Positions 36,660 to 48,500 of a DNA stretch of 64,000 bases are shown here, in pieces; position 1 is the first letter of the stretch; every line of letters begins with the position of its first letter. Both the position numbers and the translations under genes were made by a program. The DNA comes from Eutrigla gurnardus (Eukaryota > Chordata > Actinopteri > Perciformes > Triglidae), in NCBI GenBank assembly GCA_963514095.1, contig OY741266.1:12493297-12557296 (forward strand), read 5' to 3'. The notes beneath the pieces were generated by a model that was not told the origin of the DNA, searched no databases, and was given only the letters and a program-made list of their open reading frames with translations.

Positions 36660-37740
36660 ACAGTGTAGAACATGTAAATCACAAAATTAGTCTTGAGTGG
36701 CGGTGAAGCCCCCCCCTCCACTCCTTTGCGGGGCATGCATGGCTCCATTTGGTCCTCTGTGGCCTGACTGTCGAACTGCATGACTCCATCTGCAAGTAGA
36801 TAAAGACAAATGATAAGAAATATGTAAAGGCAAACGGCAGTCATACACCAAGTCTGCATATCTGTAAGCAAAAGGGTTAGGGTGTGTGCAAAGGAGCATG
36901 AGGTCACTCTGTACCTTGTTTAGGTGGCTTCCAAAATTCCTTCAAATGAGGACCAAACACCACCTGACAAAAGGATAAGAAAAAAGGATTTAGAAACACC
37001 TTACTAAAACTTTACAATACAGTACTCCACTGCACTAAATTGTTAAGCATTTGGCTGCAAACCCCCACGTGGCTGTGTCTGAAGCGCCCCCTCCCCCCGC
37101 CTGTATATTGGCTAGCCCCATTAGCTGTCCCGGGTGTTAGCAAGTGCTAATCTCTCTCTCTCTGTCTATCTCAGCAGCAGCACGTCAAAGAAAAAGAAAT
37201 AAGCGCTGGAGCCGCGGACCCATAACCGGCTGTCACCGACAAATAAAGCCTCGACCGGTAACAAGAAAGATGGCTGTGTTGTGAGGTAGCTCGATGCCAA
37301 CTTCGACTAGCGTTAGCGGTTAGCATCCGCTGCTAACACCCGGCCGCTCCCCAGCTCAACACAATGGCCCTCCTGCTCGTTAACACTGGAGGCCTGTTGC
37401 CGATAACGGTCGTGTAATGGCCCACGGCTCCAGCGCTTCACTCCATGTATTTATTTTTCGCCGGTTTCGTTGTAAGTTAAACAAAATTGGTCGTGTTCAA
37501 AAGCTAACGTTAGCAGATGTAATGCTAATTGTAGCAACAACAGGTTTGAGGCATAAAGCTAAAACGGCAAACGCTATAAATGCATAAATGAACATTAAAT
37601 TAACTTATGGGTCTATGTGCTGACCGAACTTACCTGCAATTTAGGGGACGACGCTTCGGATTGCTGTGTGGTTGTTGTTGAGGTCGAACACAGAGCCGAG
37701 TGGCCATTCGCTTTCACCGTAGAGAAACACCTGGGCCAAT
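36660..37740 (-). CDS. Gene-like spliced ORF inside the DNA element, function unknown
   Basis: Three blocks have correct splice signals: a 5' block ending 37634 at CAG|GTAAGT; 36963-36915 (acceptor ttttgtcag, donor AAG|GTACAG); and from 36789 (acceptor ctacttgcag). Phase 1 joins the last two in frame as KPPKQ then DGVMQFDSQATED, continuing MEPCMPRKGVEGGASPPL. After that the frame runs into AT-rich hydrophobic text to about 36491 and is unlikely to be genuine beyond about 36660. I do not recognise the protein. It may be the element's own gene remnant or a captured host fragment, and the 5' block shows no clear start codon in frame. Confidence 0.3.
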
Positions 37741-37832
37741 GGGAGTGGCTCTTATGATGTACGTTGATGACGCAATGCCTCAGCCACTCACAATGGCGTT
37801 GACTGTAACATACCATACTACTACTACTACTA

Positions 37833-37834
37833 TG

Positions 37835-37891
<57 letters not shown>

Positions 37892-37893
37892 TA
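37833..37893. repeat. (AAT)n microsatellite
   Basis: About 20 AAT units inside the inserted DNA element. Confidence 0.95.
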
Positions 37894-38925
37894 AATAAAT
37901 AAATTACATCATGTCAATTACCTGCACCTGTCTTAGACGTCGAAATAAGTGACCTAGCCCGACGTTCAAATGTTCAACTGCATATTGACGTCCAAGTGGG
38001 GTCATGATTAGACGTCCAAATAGCAGACCTAGTTTGCACGTCGTGTAGTGGTCCAGAATTGGTCTTGGACCGACGGACGCAATATAGACATGATCTGGAC
38101 GTCTATCAGACGTCTAATGTTTGGTGGGATGTTCAAAGGACGGGGCGGCTGGGGTGGAGATGGTGGTGATTTTGATGTCCTTTCTGTGGATGGCAGCAAT
38201 ACCACCTCCCCGCCCTTCAAGGCGGGGTTTGTCCATGTAGGTGAATCCTGTGGGTGTGATCTGGTTAAGTGAAAAATAGTCCAGGGGTTTTTGCCAGGTT
38301 TCAGTGATGCAGAAGAAGTCCAGTTAATTGTCAGTGATGAATTCATTCAGAGTTTTATTGCTGAGTGAACGTGTGTTGAGCAGAGCCATTTTCAGGTGTC
38401 ATTGTTTTTGGGTTGGTTGGGAGGACTGAGGGAGAGGACGGAGGTTGGAGAGATTCACGTGTGGTTTGTTGTGATGACGTTGTGAGGGAATACTGATGGA
38501 GGCTCTGTGGGTGATTATGGTTTGTATGGGTTGGATTTCTGGTGAGAGGGTTAGTGACGGGTGTGGCCTGCAGGGGGAGCCAGCGGGGGGAATAGTGCTG
38601 TGGGTTGGTGGAGCTGCAGGATGTTCCGGGGAGGGGGCGTGTTGGGTAAACAGTCATGCAGGTGTATGTGATTGAACCTGAACGGTGTGCTGTATGTTAG
38701 CTGTTAGCAGGTGACTACCTAGCAAGTTGGGGTGAATACCGTCCGGTTGGAAGAGGGAAGGACGGTCCCAGAACAGATTAAAATTGTCAATAAAACCAAA
38801 GTTGAAAGCTGTGGAGGTGAGCTGGAGCCAGGTGTGAAGACTGAGGATTCTGCTAAAATGTCCTATCCCCTTTCCCAGTGAAGGGATTGGACCGGAGATA
38901 AAAACAGACAATCCACAGGAACTTC

Positions 38926-40909
38926 AAAAATTAAAAAGAACGTTGAAATCAATTTTGGTCAGTTCTGACTGCTGGCGGGCTGTTTCGCACGTCCCCACGT
39001 GGACTATAATTCGCCGAACAGAGGACGGAAGTGAGCGTAGCGGCCCCGGGAGTTTGTGTCGTGCTATCAAAACTTTTGTCCATTTTTAAGTTAAAGGGAG
39101 CTGTGTAAAAAAAAGTGCTTGAAGGCACTCCCTAAAGTACTAACAAATCAGAGCAAAAAAAAAAAAATCTCCCCCCGCCCCACCAAATCAAGTTATGATG
39201 AATGGAAAAATGCCTCTGAGAAGTGAAAGTCACATTTCAGCTTTACAATGTCAGCTTTGCTATGCTCCATGCTGTGGAACACTTCTAAAAAGTGTTAAAA
39301 GCACATTCATTATTTGTAGTAATGGATATTTGCATTACCAGTAGCAGGCTGTTCTCTTAGAATTCACTTCTGAAATGTGTCAAACCTTTTCATAATAATA
39401 AACCTGACACACAACTCCTGGATGTTATAAATTGTGCATTAAAATGTCAATCTTGACCTCTTACAGTCTCTCATTGCTTTGGCTCATTCTTGCACTGTAC
39501 ACTGCTGCACTTCCTCTATACCTACTGTACATACCATGCCCATATTGTACATTGTTTATACTCAAAGATAAATTGTATAAGTCCCTCCTTCAAGCCCATA
39601 TTTATATATGAACAGTATATTGCATATACTGTATATATATATATCGTGTGGATGGTTGATTTTGTTGGGTCAATGCGAGGGACGAGTCGGATACACGGAT
39701 GGTTACGATCGTGGCTGAGACCGTGCGGTTTATTAAGTGTTGATGCTGGCGGCTCCACCTTGCAAACCATAAACAAACACTGACGTCAGTCAAGTCATAT
39801 CAAAGTAATTGTGCAGTATTCAAAATAAAGCGCTGTACCTTCACAGCTACTAAACCCCTTGAAACAAGGTTTCAGCTCAAAACAGAGCATGAGAAAAAAC
39901 CCACAGGATGATGAATAGCGAACAGTGGCTGCAGTCGAATAGTCTTTTGCCAACCAACCTCAACACTCACCTGTTCACACTGGCCTGTCAATGTGACATC
40001 ACTGTGTTTTCCTTTTATCTCAGTATTACTGTTTTTAATCATGTATGTCTGTCCGCCACACGTCTCTTGTCTAATTTGTCTTTATTGCTCTACCTGTCAT
40101 GTTTTTGCTATTTTTACCTTTTGAGTGTATTTTTACTTTTTTTATTTTTATATATTGCATTGTAAGGTGAACTTGGGTGTCCTGAAAGACACCCTCTAAT
40201 AAAATGTATTAGTATTGTTATTATTATTATTATTATTAATAAGTAAATGTTCTGTGGTTGTAATTCACCCAACATATCATAGTTAGTGACAATGGTCAGT
40301 TCTTTATGCTGCGATCTAATTTCATGAATCACAGTGTGATTTGCATTTCTCATGAAGTGCACTTTTACATAAAGCTTTTAGTGTCATTTTATGAAACTCA
40401 AATCCTCTCATACGACTTAGTGAGTAGATTCTGATTTCCTCTTAATATCTTTATACCCTGACCAGTAAGACTCAACCCATGACTACTCTGTTTGTCTGTG
40501 TGTCTCTGATCTATTTTTAGGGGTTAGATGGACACCGTGAGACGCGTTCACTAATAATTCAACTGCTTCACACAGCAGCAGGAATGAGAACCGGCAGCCA
40601 GCTGTGCACTCCCAGCTCCACCGGTCACACGTGTCTGGAGATGTTTACTTCTTCTTACTGAAGTCTTTCCATAAATAATTCACTTTTTATAGGCATATGT
40701 GAATTAAGTAAAATAAAGTGTACATGCTTGTTAATGGCCTAAAATGACCACTATCTACTTTACAAGTGAATAAATTAACTTGATAGCTTGATTATTAACT
40801 TGATATAATTTTAAATAAAATAATATAAGATTTGTGGTCTTGAGATCAAAGAAACATGGAAATGAAAAATCAGTAGGTTAGTGGTAATATTATATAGATC
40901 TCAAAAGAG
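38926..40909. other. No gene recognised
   Basis: AT-rich sequence with AT runs at about 39632-39645 and ATT units at about 40216-40238. No coding family was found. A TAATAAAATG at about 40198, after gaaagacaccctc, resembles the 3' end of a dispersed repeat. Confidence 0.4.
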
Positions 40910-41264
40910 GCTGCACGGTGGTGTAGTGGGTAGCGCTCTCGCCTCACAGCAAGAGAGTCCCGGGTTCGATTCCCGGGTGGGGCCGGGAAGTTTGCATGTT
41001 CTCCCCGTGTAAGCGCGGGTTCTCTCCGGGTTCTCTGGCTTCCTCCCACAGTCCAAAGACATGCAGGATGGGGATAGGTTCATTGATGACTCTAAATTGC
41101 CTGTAGGTGTGAATGTGAGTGTGAATGGTTGTTTGTCTCTACATGTTGGCCCTGTGATAGGCTGGCGTCCTGTCCAAGGTGTACCCTGCCTTCGCCCAAT
41201 GACAGCTGTGATTGGCTCCCCCCCCCCCCCCTACTGTAATATTGTGATCACATGTTGTGTCTCT
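40910..41264 (+). mobile_element. tRNA-headed teleost SINE, copy 1
   Basis: The head contains an A-box-like GTAGTGGGTAGCGC and a B box GGTTCGATTCC, the split RNA polymerase III promoter of a tRNA. The body (catgttctccccgtgtaagc; cctcccacagtccaaagaca; aattgcctgtaggtgtgaat; ggccctgtgataggctggcg) matches copy 2 at 56737-57139 in reverse. Its 3' end (tgatcacatgttgtgtctct) joins a poly-T run that belongs to the adjacent LINE. Confidence 0.85.
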
Positions 41265-44200
41265 TTTTTTTTTTTTTATAACTCTTTTTATTGAACAATC
41301 AGGGATCAGCATCCATAAATTGACAGTATGGTTACAAAAGATTTTTCTTTTTTCTTTTTTAACACTTGAACACATTTAACCCCCGCCCCCCCCCCCCCCC
41401 CCCCCCCCCCCTCCAAACCCTCCCCCCACCCTGACTGGACCAAGACAATAAATAATCAAATAGATAATAAGAATAAAATGACAGAAGCTGTACCAACAAT
41501 GGACCTTAGCTTGTGTGTTTGGTAGACATAGTTAGATGTCAAAATAAACAAATTAAAACAGTAAATAAATTGCTCAACCTGCCTTCAGAGATCTTTATGG
41601 ACAACAAAGTATACATTGTGTTGAGGTTATAAGATTAAGCCCACAGGATCTTTAATTTATTGCAATGCCTGTGGGAGCTCTTGGAGGCCGCTAAAGTATG
41701 ATAGAAAGAGTTCCCAAACAACTCGGAATTTGTCTGAGCATCTAATAGCAAATTTGATCTTTTCCAAGTGCAAAAATAACATTACATCCTTCAACCACTG
41801 AGAGACAGTAGGTGGTGCACTTGACTTCCAGAGAAGTAAAATTTGCCTTCGTGCCAGCAGAGTGACAAATGCTATAATGTTCTGTTGGTTCTTGGTTAAG
41901 TGTGATTCCTTGTTTGGTACTCCAAATAATGCTGTCATTGCACAGGGCTGTAAAGTAACTCCCAAGACTTTTGACAGCACATCAAATATATCAGACCAAA
42001 AACATGCTATCAGATGGCATGACCAAAACATGTGAGTCAAATCTGCCACATTAATGTGACATCTAAGACATTTGCTGTCAGTGTTTGGGTAAATAGAAGA
42101 GATCTGTGCTCTACTCCAATGCAAGCGGTGGACAACCTTGAACTGAATGAGACTTAGTCTTGCACACGACGTGCTACTGTTCACTTTCTTTAAAGCGCCG
42201 GTCCAGGTGTCTTCTGAGATTTCAGTTCCAAGTTCGTTCTCCCAGTGATTTCTGATCTTGTCCAAGTTGACAGTGTCCCTTTTCATAATAATTGCGTAAC
42301 AGTGTGTAGTGAAACCCTTCAGAGAAAAAGGAGCCTTAAATATTAACTCCAAAAGTGATTCACTTGGGAGTGTGGGGAATTGTGGGCTGTGGTTTCTAGC
42401 AAATTGGCGAGCTTGAAAATAGCGAAATAGGTCCTTTTGCTGGAGCTCATACTTGGAACACAAGTCCTCAAAACAAGAAAAGGATACATTGATATATAGA
42501 TCACTAAACCTCTTAATTCCTTTCCTATGCCAAGTGATAAATATATGGTCAAGGATGGCTGGTAGGAAGTTGTGGTTGTTACATAGTGGAGTATAAGCTA
42601 AAAGGGTATCCCTCGAGCCAAGATGCTTTCTGAGTTGAGCCCATATTTTTAATGTAGATATTACCACAAGGTTGGACGTAAACCTGGAGATCTTCATTGG
42701 AAGGTTGGATGAAACAAGAGCAAGAAGAGATGATGATATGCATGACATGTTCTCCATTTCACACCAATCTGTATCTGCAGACTGAATCCAATATGCTATT
42801 TTGTGGAAATTTGCTGCCCAATAGTAAACCCTGAAGTTTGGTAGAGCCAACCCGCCTTCCAGCCTTGATCGTTGTAGGAAGTCCTTCTTAATTCTAGGGA
42901 TTTGACCTTTCCATATGAATCTAGATATGAGTTTGTCAAGTTTACAGAAAAAAGACTAGGAATGCATTGAAATAGAAATAAAACATTTGGCAAAACATTC
43001 ATTTTAATGCAGTTCACTCTGCCTGCCATGGTTAGATGTAGAACATCCCATCTTTGCAAATCTGAGTTCAATTTAGACATGAGTGGAGCAAAATTTTCAT
43101 CAAAGAGGTTATTAAATGAGGGCGTTATATTGATACCTAAGTATTTAAATCCTTACCTAGAAATATGAAATGGTAGAGCATGGTCTGGGATTTGCATAGC
43201 TAGCTTATTTATGGGTAAGCATTCACTTTTCGTTAGGTTAAGTTTATATCCAGAAATCTGACCAAACCTCTGCAACACTGAAATAATTGTATTAATAGAA
43301 TTCAACGGATCTGATAAGTAAAGCAATAGATCATCTGCATACAACGACAGCTTAGATTCAAATCCCCATCTTCTGATACCTCTTATTGAGGGTGTTGATT
43401 TGAGAGCTAGGGCTAGTGGTTCTATGGCAAGTGTGAATAGTAAGGGGCTCAATGGGCAGCCCTGTCTGGTGCCCCTAGACAGAGAAAAGTTCTGAGAGCG
43501 GATGTGATTTGTGATAACTGAGGCGTAAGGAGAAGAGTAAAGCAGTTGAATCCACTTGCGGAATGTTTTGCCAAAACCAAACCTCTTTAGGACATAGAAA
43601 AGGAAATCAATTTCTACACGATCAAATGCTTTTAAAGCATCTAAAGACACCACAATTTCTGGAACATTGGTTGATGAGGGGCTGTATAGCACGTTCATGA
43701 GGTGTCTTATGTTTGAAAATAGATGCCTGTTTTTAATAAAACCTGTTTGGGCAGGTGATATGATATGTGGCAGTGATTTTTCCAGACGCGTAGCTAGTAA
43801 TTTGGAGAGGATTTTTATATCTGTGTTTAAAAGGGATATTGGTCGATATGACCCACACTTAGATGCATCCTTGCCAGGTTTTAATAAAAGAGTTATGGTT
43901 GCTTCATTAAGAGACTCAGGTAGTTTGCCTTTTGCCAGAGCATCATCAAACATATCTAAAAGCAGTGGGGCTAGTTGTTTAGAGAATTTTTTTATAAAAA
44001 TCGATTGGGAAGCCATCAGGCCCTGGAGACTTACCATTTTGCATGGCTGAGATGGCAGAGCTTACTTCCCTCAATTCAACTGGTTCATCCAGACATTCCT
44101 TCTGATTAGAAGATAGGGTAGGGACTTCTAGATTTTTGAAAAAATTGTCAAACAGTGTTGAATCCTTTAAAGATTCTGAACTATATAAATCAGAGTAAAA

Positions 44201-45520
44201 ATCTTTGAAAATATTATTAATTTTTAATGGGTCTGTTGTGGTCCTCCCTGTTTCATCTTCAATTTCTGATATAATCTGTGCCGCCGACTTAGACTTAAGT
44301 TGATGTGCCAAAAGGCGTCCTGATTTTTCTCCCTGCTCATAATATAACCCTCGTGATCTCATAATAAGTCGTTCCGTTTCAGATGTAGATATTAGGTTGT
44401 ACTGTGATTGTAATGCTATTCTTTCCTTATGAAGTGATGCATTTGGGGATGTGGAGTTTTTCTTGTCTAGTTCAAATATGGCTTCACTCAACTGTTGTTT
44501 TTGTTTTTTTCTTTCCTTATTAATATAAGAAGAATATGCTATTATTTCTCCTCTAAGGAAAGCTTTCAAGCTTTCCCACAGCAGTGATGAGGACACATCA
44601 TCAATTCTATTCGTTTCCAGGAATCTATTTATGGCTATTTCAATTGAAGTGCAGAAAGTGTTATCTGACAGTAGTGTGGTATTAAAACGCCATTGAGGTC
44701 GACTACTGTAGTTTTGACGAAAAATTAGATTCATTACTATGGAGGCATGGTCCGACTCTACAATGGCTGAGTATTCAACCGTCTCTACTGAATTCAAAAG
44801 TCTTCGGTCAATAAAAAAATAATCAATCCTAGAGTAGGTATGATGCACATTTGAAAAAAAAGAAAATGTCTTACTATGGGGATTAAAATGCCGCCATGGA
44901 TCCACACAAGCTGCCTGGTTGAAAAATTCTGCGAACCTACTAGCCATTTTAGAGAGAGTTTGCGCTTTGGGATTAGACCTGTCTAAGTTAGGATCCATTA
45001 CGCAATTAAAGTCTCCCCCCAAAATCAACAGGTTAGCTTCAAGGTCAGGCAGCTGAGAGATAACCCTTTGCACAAATCCCACGTCGTCCCAATTGGGAGC
45101 ATAGATATTAACCATTAAGACGGGAGTGTGGTAAAGTGTCCCTGATACTATAACATACCGGCCTTGTGGGTCAGAAGTGAAGTTGGAAGTGATAAATTGG
45201 ATTTTTTTGTGCATTATTATTGCTGTTCCCCTTGCTTTACTGTTAAAACTAGAATGAAATATTTGGCCCACCCAGTGTTTCTTTAAACGCAGTTGGTCTG
45301 AACTTCTTAAATGCGTTTCCTGGAGGAACGCAACATCTGTTTTCATATTTTTAATATGAGAGAGTATTCTACCTCTTTTTACAGGACCATTGAGGCCTTT
45401 AACATTCCAAGACATAAACTTCACGGCTGGGCCGGCGTAATTAGTACTATCACTAGCCATATTTTTGGTTGCCTTTCTTTACTATGTGGTAGCATATAGC
45501 ATCAGCTAACACCAAGACAC
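41265..45520 (-). mobile_element. L1-clade (Tx1-like) LINE, ORF2 nearly complete, dead
   Basis: Minus strand. A poly-A tail appears as T at 41265-41277, then a 3' UTR with a poly-C run on the plus strand (about 41383-41412). ORF2 is described next. ORF1 is not recognised upstream of 45460, so the copy is 5'-truncated or ORF1 is lost. No target duplication was identified because the SINE abuts the tail. Confidence 0.85.
41657..45460 (-). pseudogene. L1/Tx1-type ORF2: AP endonuclease, reverse transcriptase, C-terminal zinc knuckle
   Basis: The endonuclease starts with FMSWNVKGLNGPVKRGRIL and has QETHLRSS, VNIYAPNWDD and LILGGDFNCVMD. A frame change near 44000 leads to the RT (44037-43153): SYRPISLLNTDIKILSKL, FIKNRHLFSNIRHL, SLDALKAFDRVEIDFLFYV, RGTRQGCPLSPLLF and the catalytic LSLYADDLLLYL. 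A stop at 43153-43155 and a further frame change near 42850 precede the C-terminal domain with CLRCHINVADLTHMFWSC (C-x2-C-x8-H-x4-C), ending at 41657. The three frames and the stop show a fossil. Names follow remembered fish L1/Tx1 elements. Confidence 0.88.
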
Positions 45521-48500
45521 AACAAACATACAGTACAAATGTGACTAAAGTGTCCGGGATCTTTAATATGAATGCATCACTTATTATATTATTATACACT
45601 TATTATGTCCTATTTATGAATGAAGATATTGATTTTAGCTAATAAATTACTTAAAATGTTACACACTGTCCCTTTAAAAATCATTCAAATAACAATAATC
45701 TGAGATGACCAAATCTTCAAGGACAGACTGAGACAGTCTCCATGTTACACTCACATGAGGATATCTCTCTGTTGTGTTGGTGCTGTTCTGATAAAACTGC
45801 CTTGTTAAAATAGGACAAATGAAGTATGCAGGAGTACTCTGTGTATTTCCTGTGTCCTGAGGCTTCAGAGGAGACGTGAGAGCACCTTTGCAGGCCTGTA
45901 GACTAACTGATGGATGAACAGCTCTATCTGAAACTCTCTTTCTCCGTCCTGCTTGCAGCCTCGAGGGCACATTTAACTCTCACACATTCACGTGGGCAGG
46001 TGGGGCCCATTAAAAGTTTCCCCAGGCGAATGATGGAATCAGCTCCTTTTTGGTGAGGAATGAAACAAGTTAACATTGAATGGTGTAATCACTTCATCAT
46101 TCCTCAGAGGAAGGACCCCACACACTTCCCTCTGAACCGCACTTCAGTGATGACTTTTCTCCCTCAGTAACCTACATACCACGGCCGTACATAGGAGACA
46201 CATTTTTAAAAATGGATTTGACCTATGTTTTATTAATCCTCTTTGGTATGGTGACTATTCTTACATACAGTCACGTACAGCTGATAAGTGTCCTATGTAG
46301 GTTACAAGCCCATTAAACAGTGAACACCGAATGGTTGCACATGTTTCTGCTCTGCACAGTTATAGAGCACACTGTACCATCCTTGTGTTTTCACACCTGC
46401 TTGATCAGAATAACTACAAACCTGTTATCACTGGTGCCTAATAGTCATTAAGGGCTGTAGTGGAGGCTAAACACCTCTGGAAATCTGGTGTCGTTTACGT
46501 ACCTGTACATTAGTTTATCCAGGTTTACGTTTACATGCCGTTTACGTCTCGTGTCTCTGACCAATCACTGACTGTGGCAGCGATCAGGAAGCGGCAGGTT
46601 GTCTCTGTTGATCAGTGGCTCGATACACGTTGGTGCGGTTTGTAGAATGGACTGTTAAAATGGATATTAGGGGGTTTGTGAAGCATCCTGCAGTGTCTCA
46701 CCCCCTACAGAGACAAGGCCTCCATTACAAAGGAAGTCTAAAGAGCAAGACTTCACCTTTTTTAATGTTTTGGTTCGTATAAGATGACGCATTCAGTCAA
46801 TGATGGTAACGTCTCCACTATTGTACACAGCTCCTTTGCTAGCAAGTTATGTTGAATGCGTACAGCGTGGAACAAAGCTTATTTTTCTATTTCTATTATT
46901 TTTGCAATCTCAGGTATAAAGTCACAATGAGCAGGTGTGGATGATGTTGGTGCATGTCGTCACTTCGTAGGGAAATAAAGAACAAGCACTCTGGCTGGTT
47001 TCTGTAATGCAATTACATTTGTGGTTCCCAGAGACATGCCATTTAGTGTTAGTGTTTATTGAGTTTGCTTTGTTTTACTAAACAAACCTGCTCTGACCTT
47101 TGTTTTCTGTCCGAGGACACAGTTGGTTGATCTCTTTTTGTAGGCCAGCTGATATGTTTTGTGCCGTTTTAAATAATAAACACCTAAAACTACAATAGAT
47201 GTATTCATTCTGGAATCTTCTTCAACATTACTTTTAATAACGGATAGTGGATGTAGTGACTGTGAAGGCATGAGAGAGCACTCAGTGATGTCCTTGGTAC
47301 AGTCTAATGGTCACATGTGCATAGGATAAAAACATTGGGTAATAAGACTGCAGGTAGTCTCCCATTTCTTTTCACAAAATGAACATCAACAATGACCACA
47401 ATATCATCATAACTAACAATTTTGACACTGATGTCTGGTATGGTACAAAATAAAGGCCTACGCCGTGTGGTATATCCAGGTCTGCCTTACTGCATGGCGG
47501 TCCATCTGATCACAGAATTCATTTTCCCCTCTGATTCCCGCATTTCCACTGCATGATACGACTGGCTCTGCTCAAAATGACACAACTATTTTGGGGTTTT
47601 CGTTAGAAAATGTTGTAGAAATGTTGTGCATAATAACTTATTGCTCAGTGGAGGTTCAAAGGGAGCTGAGAAGGTGGAGTTTAAACACTGCAGACCACTG
47701 ATTGGTCAGAGAGGATCATCACCAGCGCGACATATGCACAAATCCGCCACTTTTATAGAACCAAGCTGCAATTTTTAGGACATCTTTTACACAACACCGT
47801 TCAATTGAGGAAGTGCAGACGTTCCTCTGTTTGGTTGCAGATGAAGATCCCGTCTACACTGAGGGAGTACTATCTGCACTGGAAAACAAAATAGAGAAAA
47901 GGACCTGGTACCAAAAGTGAGGTGAGGTGAGTTGAGTCGACACCATGCAGTTAAAATTAGGCTATTTCTCAGCTGGGTGTAACCTTAATGTCCTTGAACC
48001 TCCACTGGTTGCCTGGCAACTGCTCCTGACCTAGAAATAGTCCCGCATAGTATATCTACCTAGTCTGTCACATAGTCAAATTATACAAAACAATTCTGGT
48101 TCCATGTTCTAAGTCTGGCCAAAAATGTTTTCTCTCTTGTGAAAAAAAATGTTGCCGGGATAATCTTTCAAAGTTCGTTAAAATGTTTATCTGTGAATCA
48201 GGTGCAGGGCAGTTGCTAGGAATTCTGGGCCCCCTGAAAGAATATCGGTGTGGGCCCCTCTACCCATTCATTGCCACCTACTGGGGGCTGTGTGTGGGCC
48301 CCAGCGGGCTGTGGGTCCTTAGAATTGTCATCACCTTTCCCCCCTATACGACGGCACTGATCAGGTGCCAAGAAAAGCTTTGGAGTAGGACATTTTTTTT
48401 GTGTGTTTATGGTTGTAATACTCATTTCAGCCACAAGAGGCTGAAGTAATACCTGGTGTATTAGCTTTTAGTCCTATTGGGAGAGGTGTGCTCCAGCCTC

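Larger units (their letters stand above)
36016..38128 (-). mobile_element. 2.1-kb DNA element inserted into the L2 endonuclease, carrying spliced exons
   Basis: The ends CCCACTGCGCAATGAGACGTC and, inverted, CCCACCAAACATTAGACGTC flank the insert. The dinucleotide AT borders both sides (36014-36015, 38129-38130), giving a possible 2-bp target duplication. L2 endonuclease coding stops and resumes exactly at these borders. GACGTC motifs cluster at both ends. On the minus strand are a CpG-rich segment (37040-37480), a first exon ending 37634 (GCAG|GTAAGT), exon 36963-36915 (VVFGPHLKEFWKPPK) and exon from 36789 (DGVMQFDSQATEDQMEP). The superfamily is not certain; 2-bp AT duplication is known for ISL2EU-type elements. 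A further teleost repeat start (gggcccgagcgccgacaacg) lies at 36239. Confidence 0.7.
33196..38925 (-). mobile_element. L2-type LINE, nearly complete ORF2 and end of ORF1, split by a DNA element
   Basis: Read from 38925 down to 33196. The ORF1 end (about 38911-38654) carries FQPDGIHPNLLGS, the D-x-x-H block of the esterase domain in CR1/L2 ORF1 proteins. ORF2 endonuclease pieces flank the insertion at 36016-38128 (LLNTRSLSNKTLNEF at about 38380; LKLPGPTPLVTAIIYRPP at about 35980), then the RT and the C-terminal domain listed next. The 3' end has the AGCGCTATACAAAATAAA tail. Several stops and frameshifts are present. Confidence 0.88.

Noticed and set aside
40917..40990. tRNA-like sequence with A and B boxes
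   Set aside because: It is the head of a SINE that recurs at 57060-57139 and is followed by the SINE body, so it is not a free tRNA gene.
48183..48449. Plus-strand frame of 88 codons
   Set aside because: Overlaps a dispersed-repeat-like patch and has no family motif.
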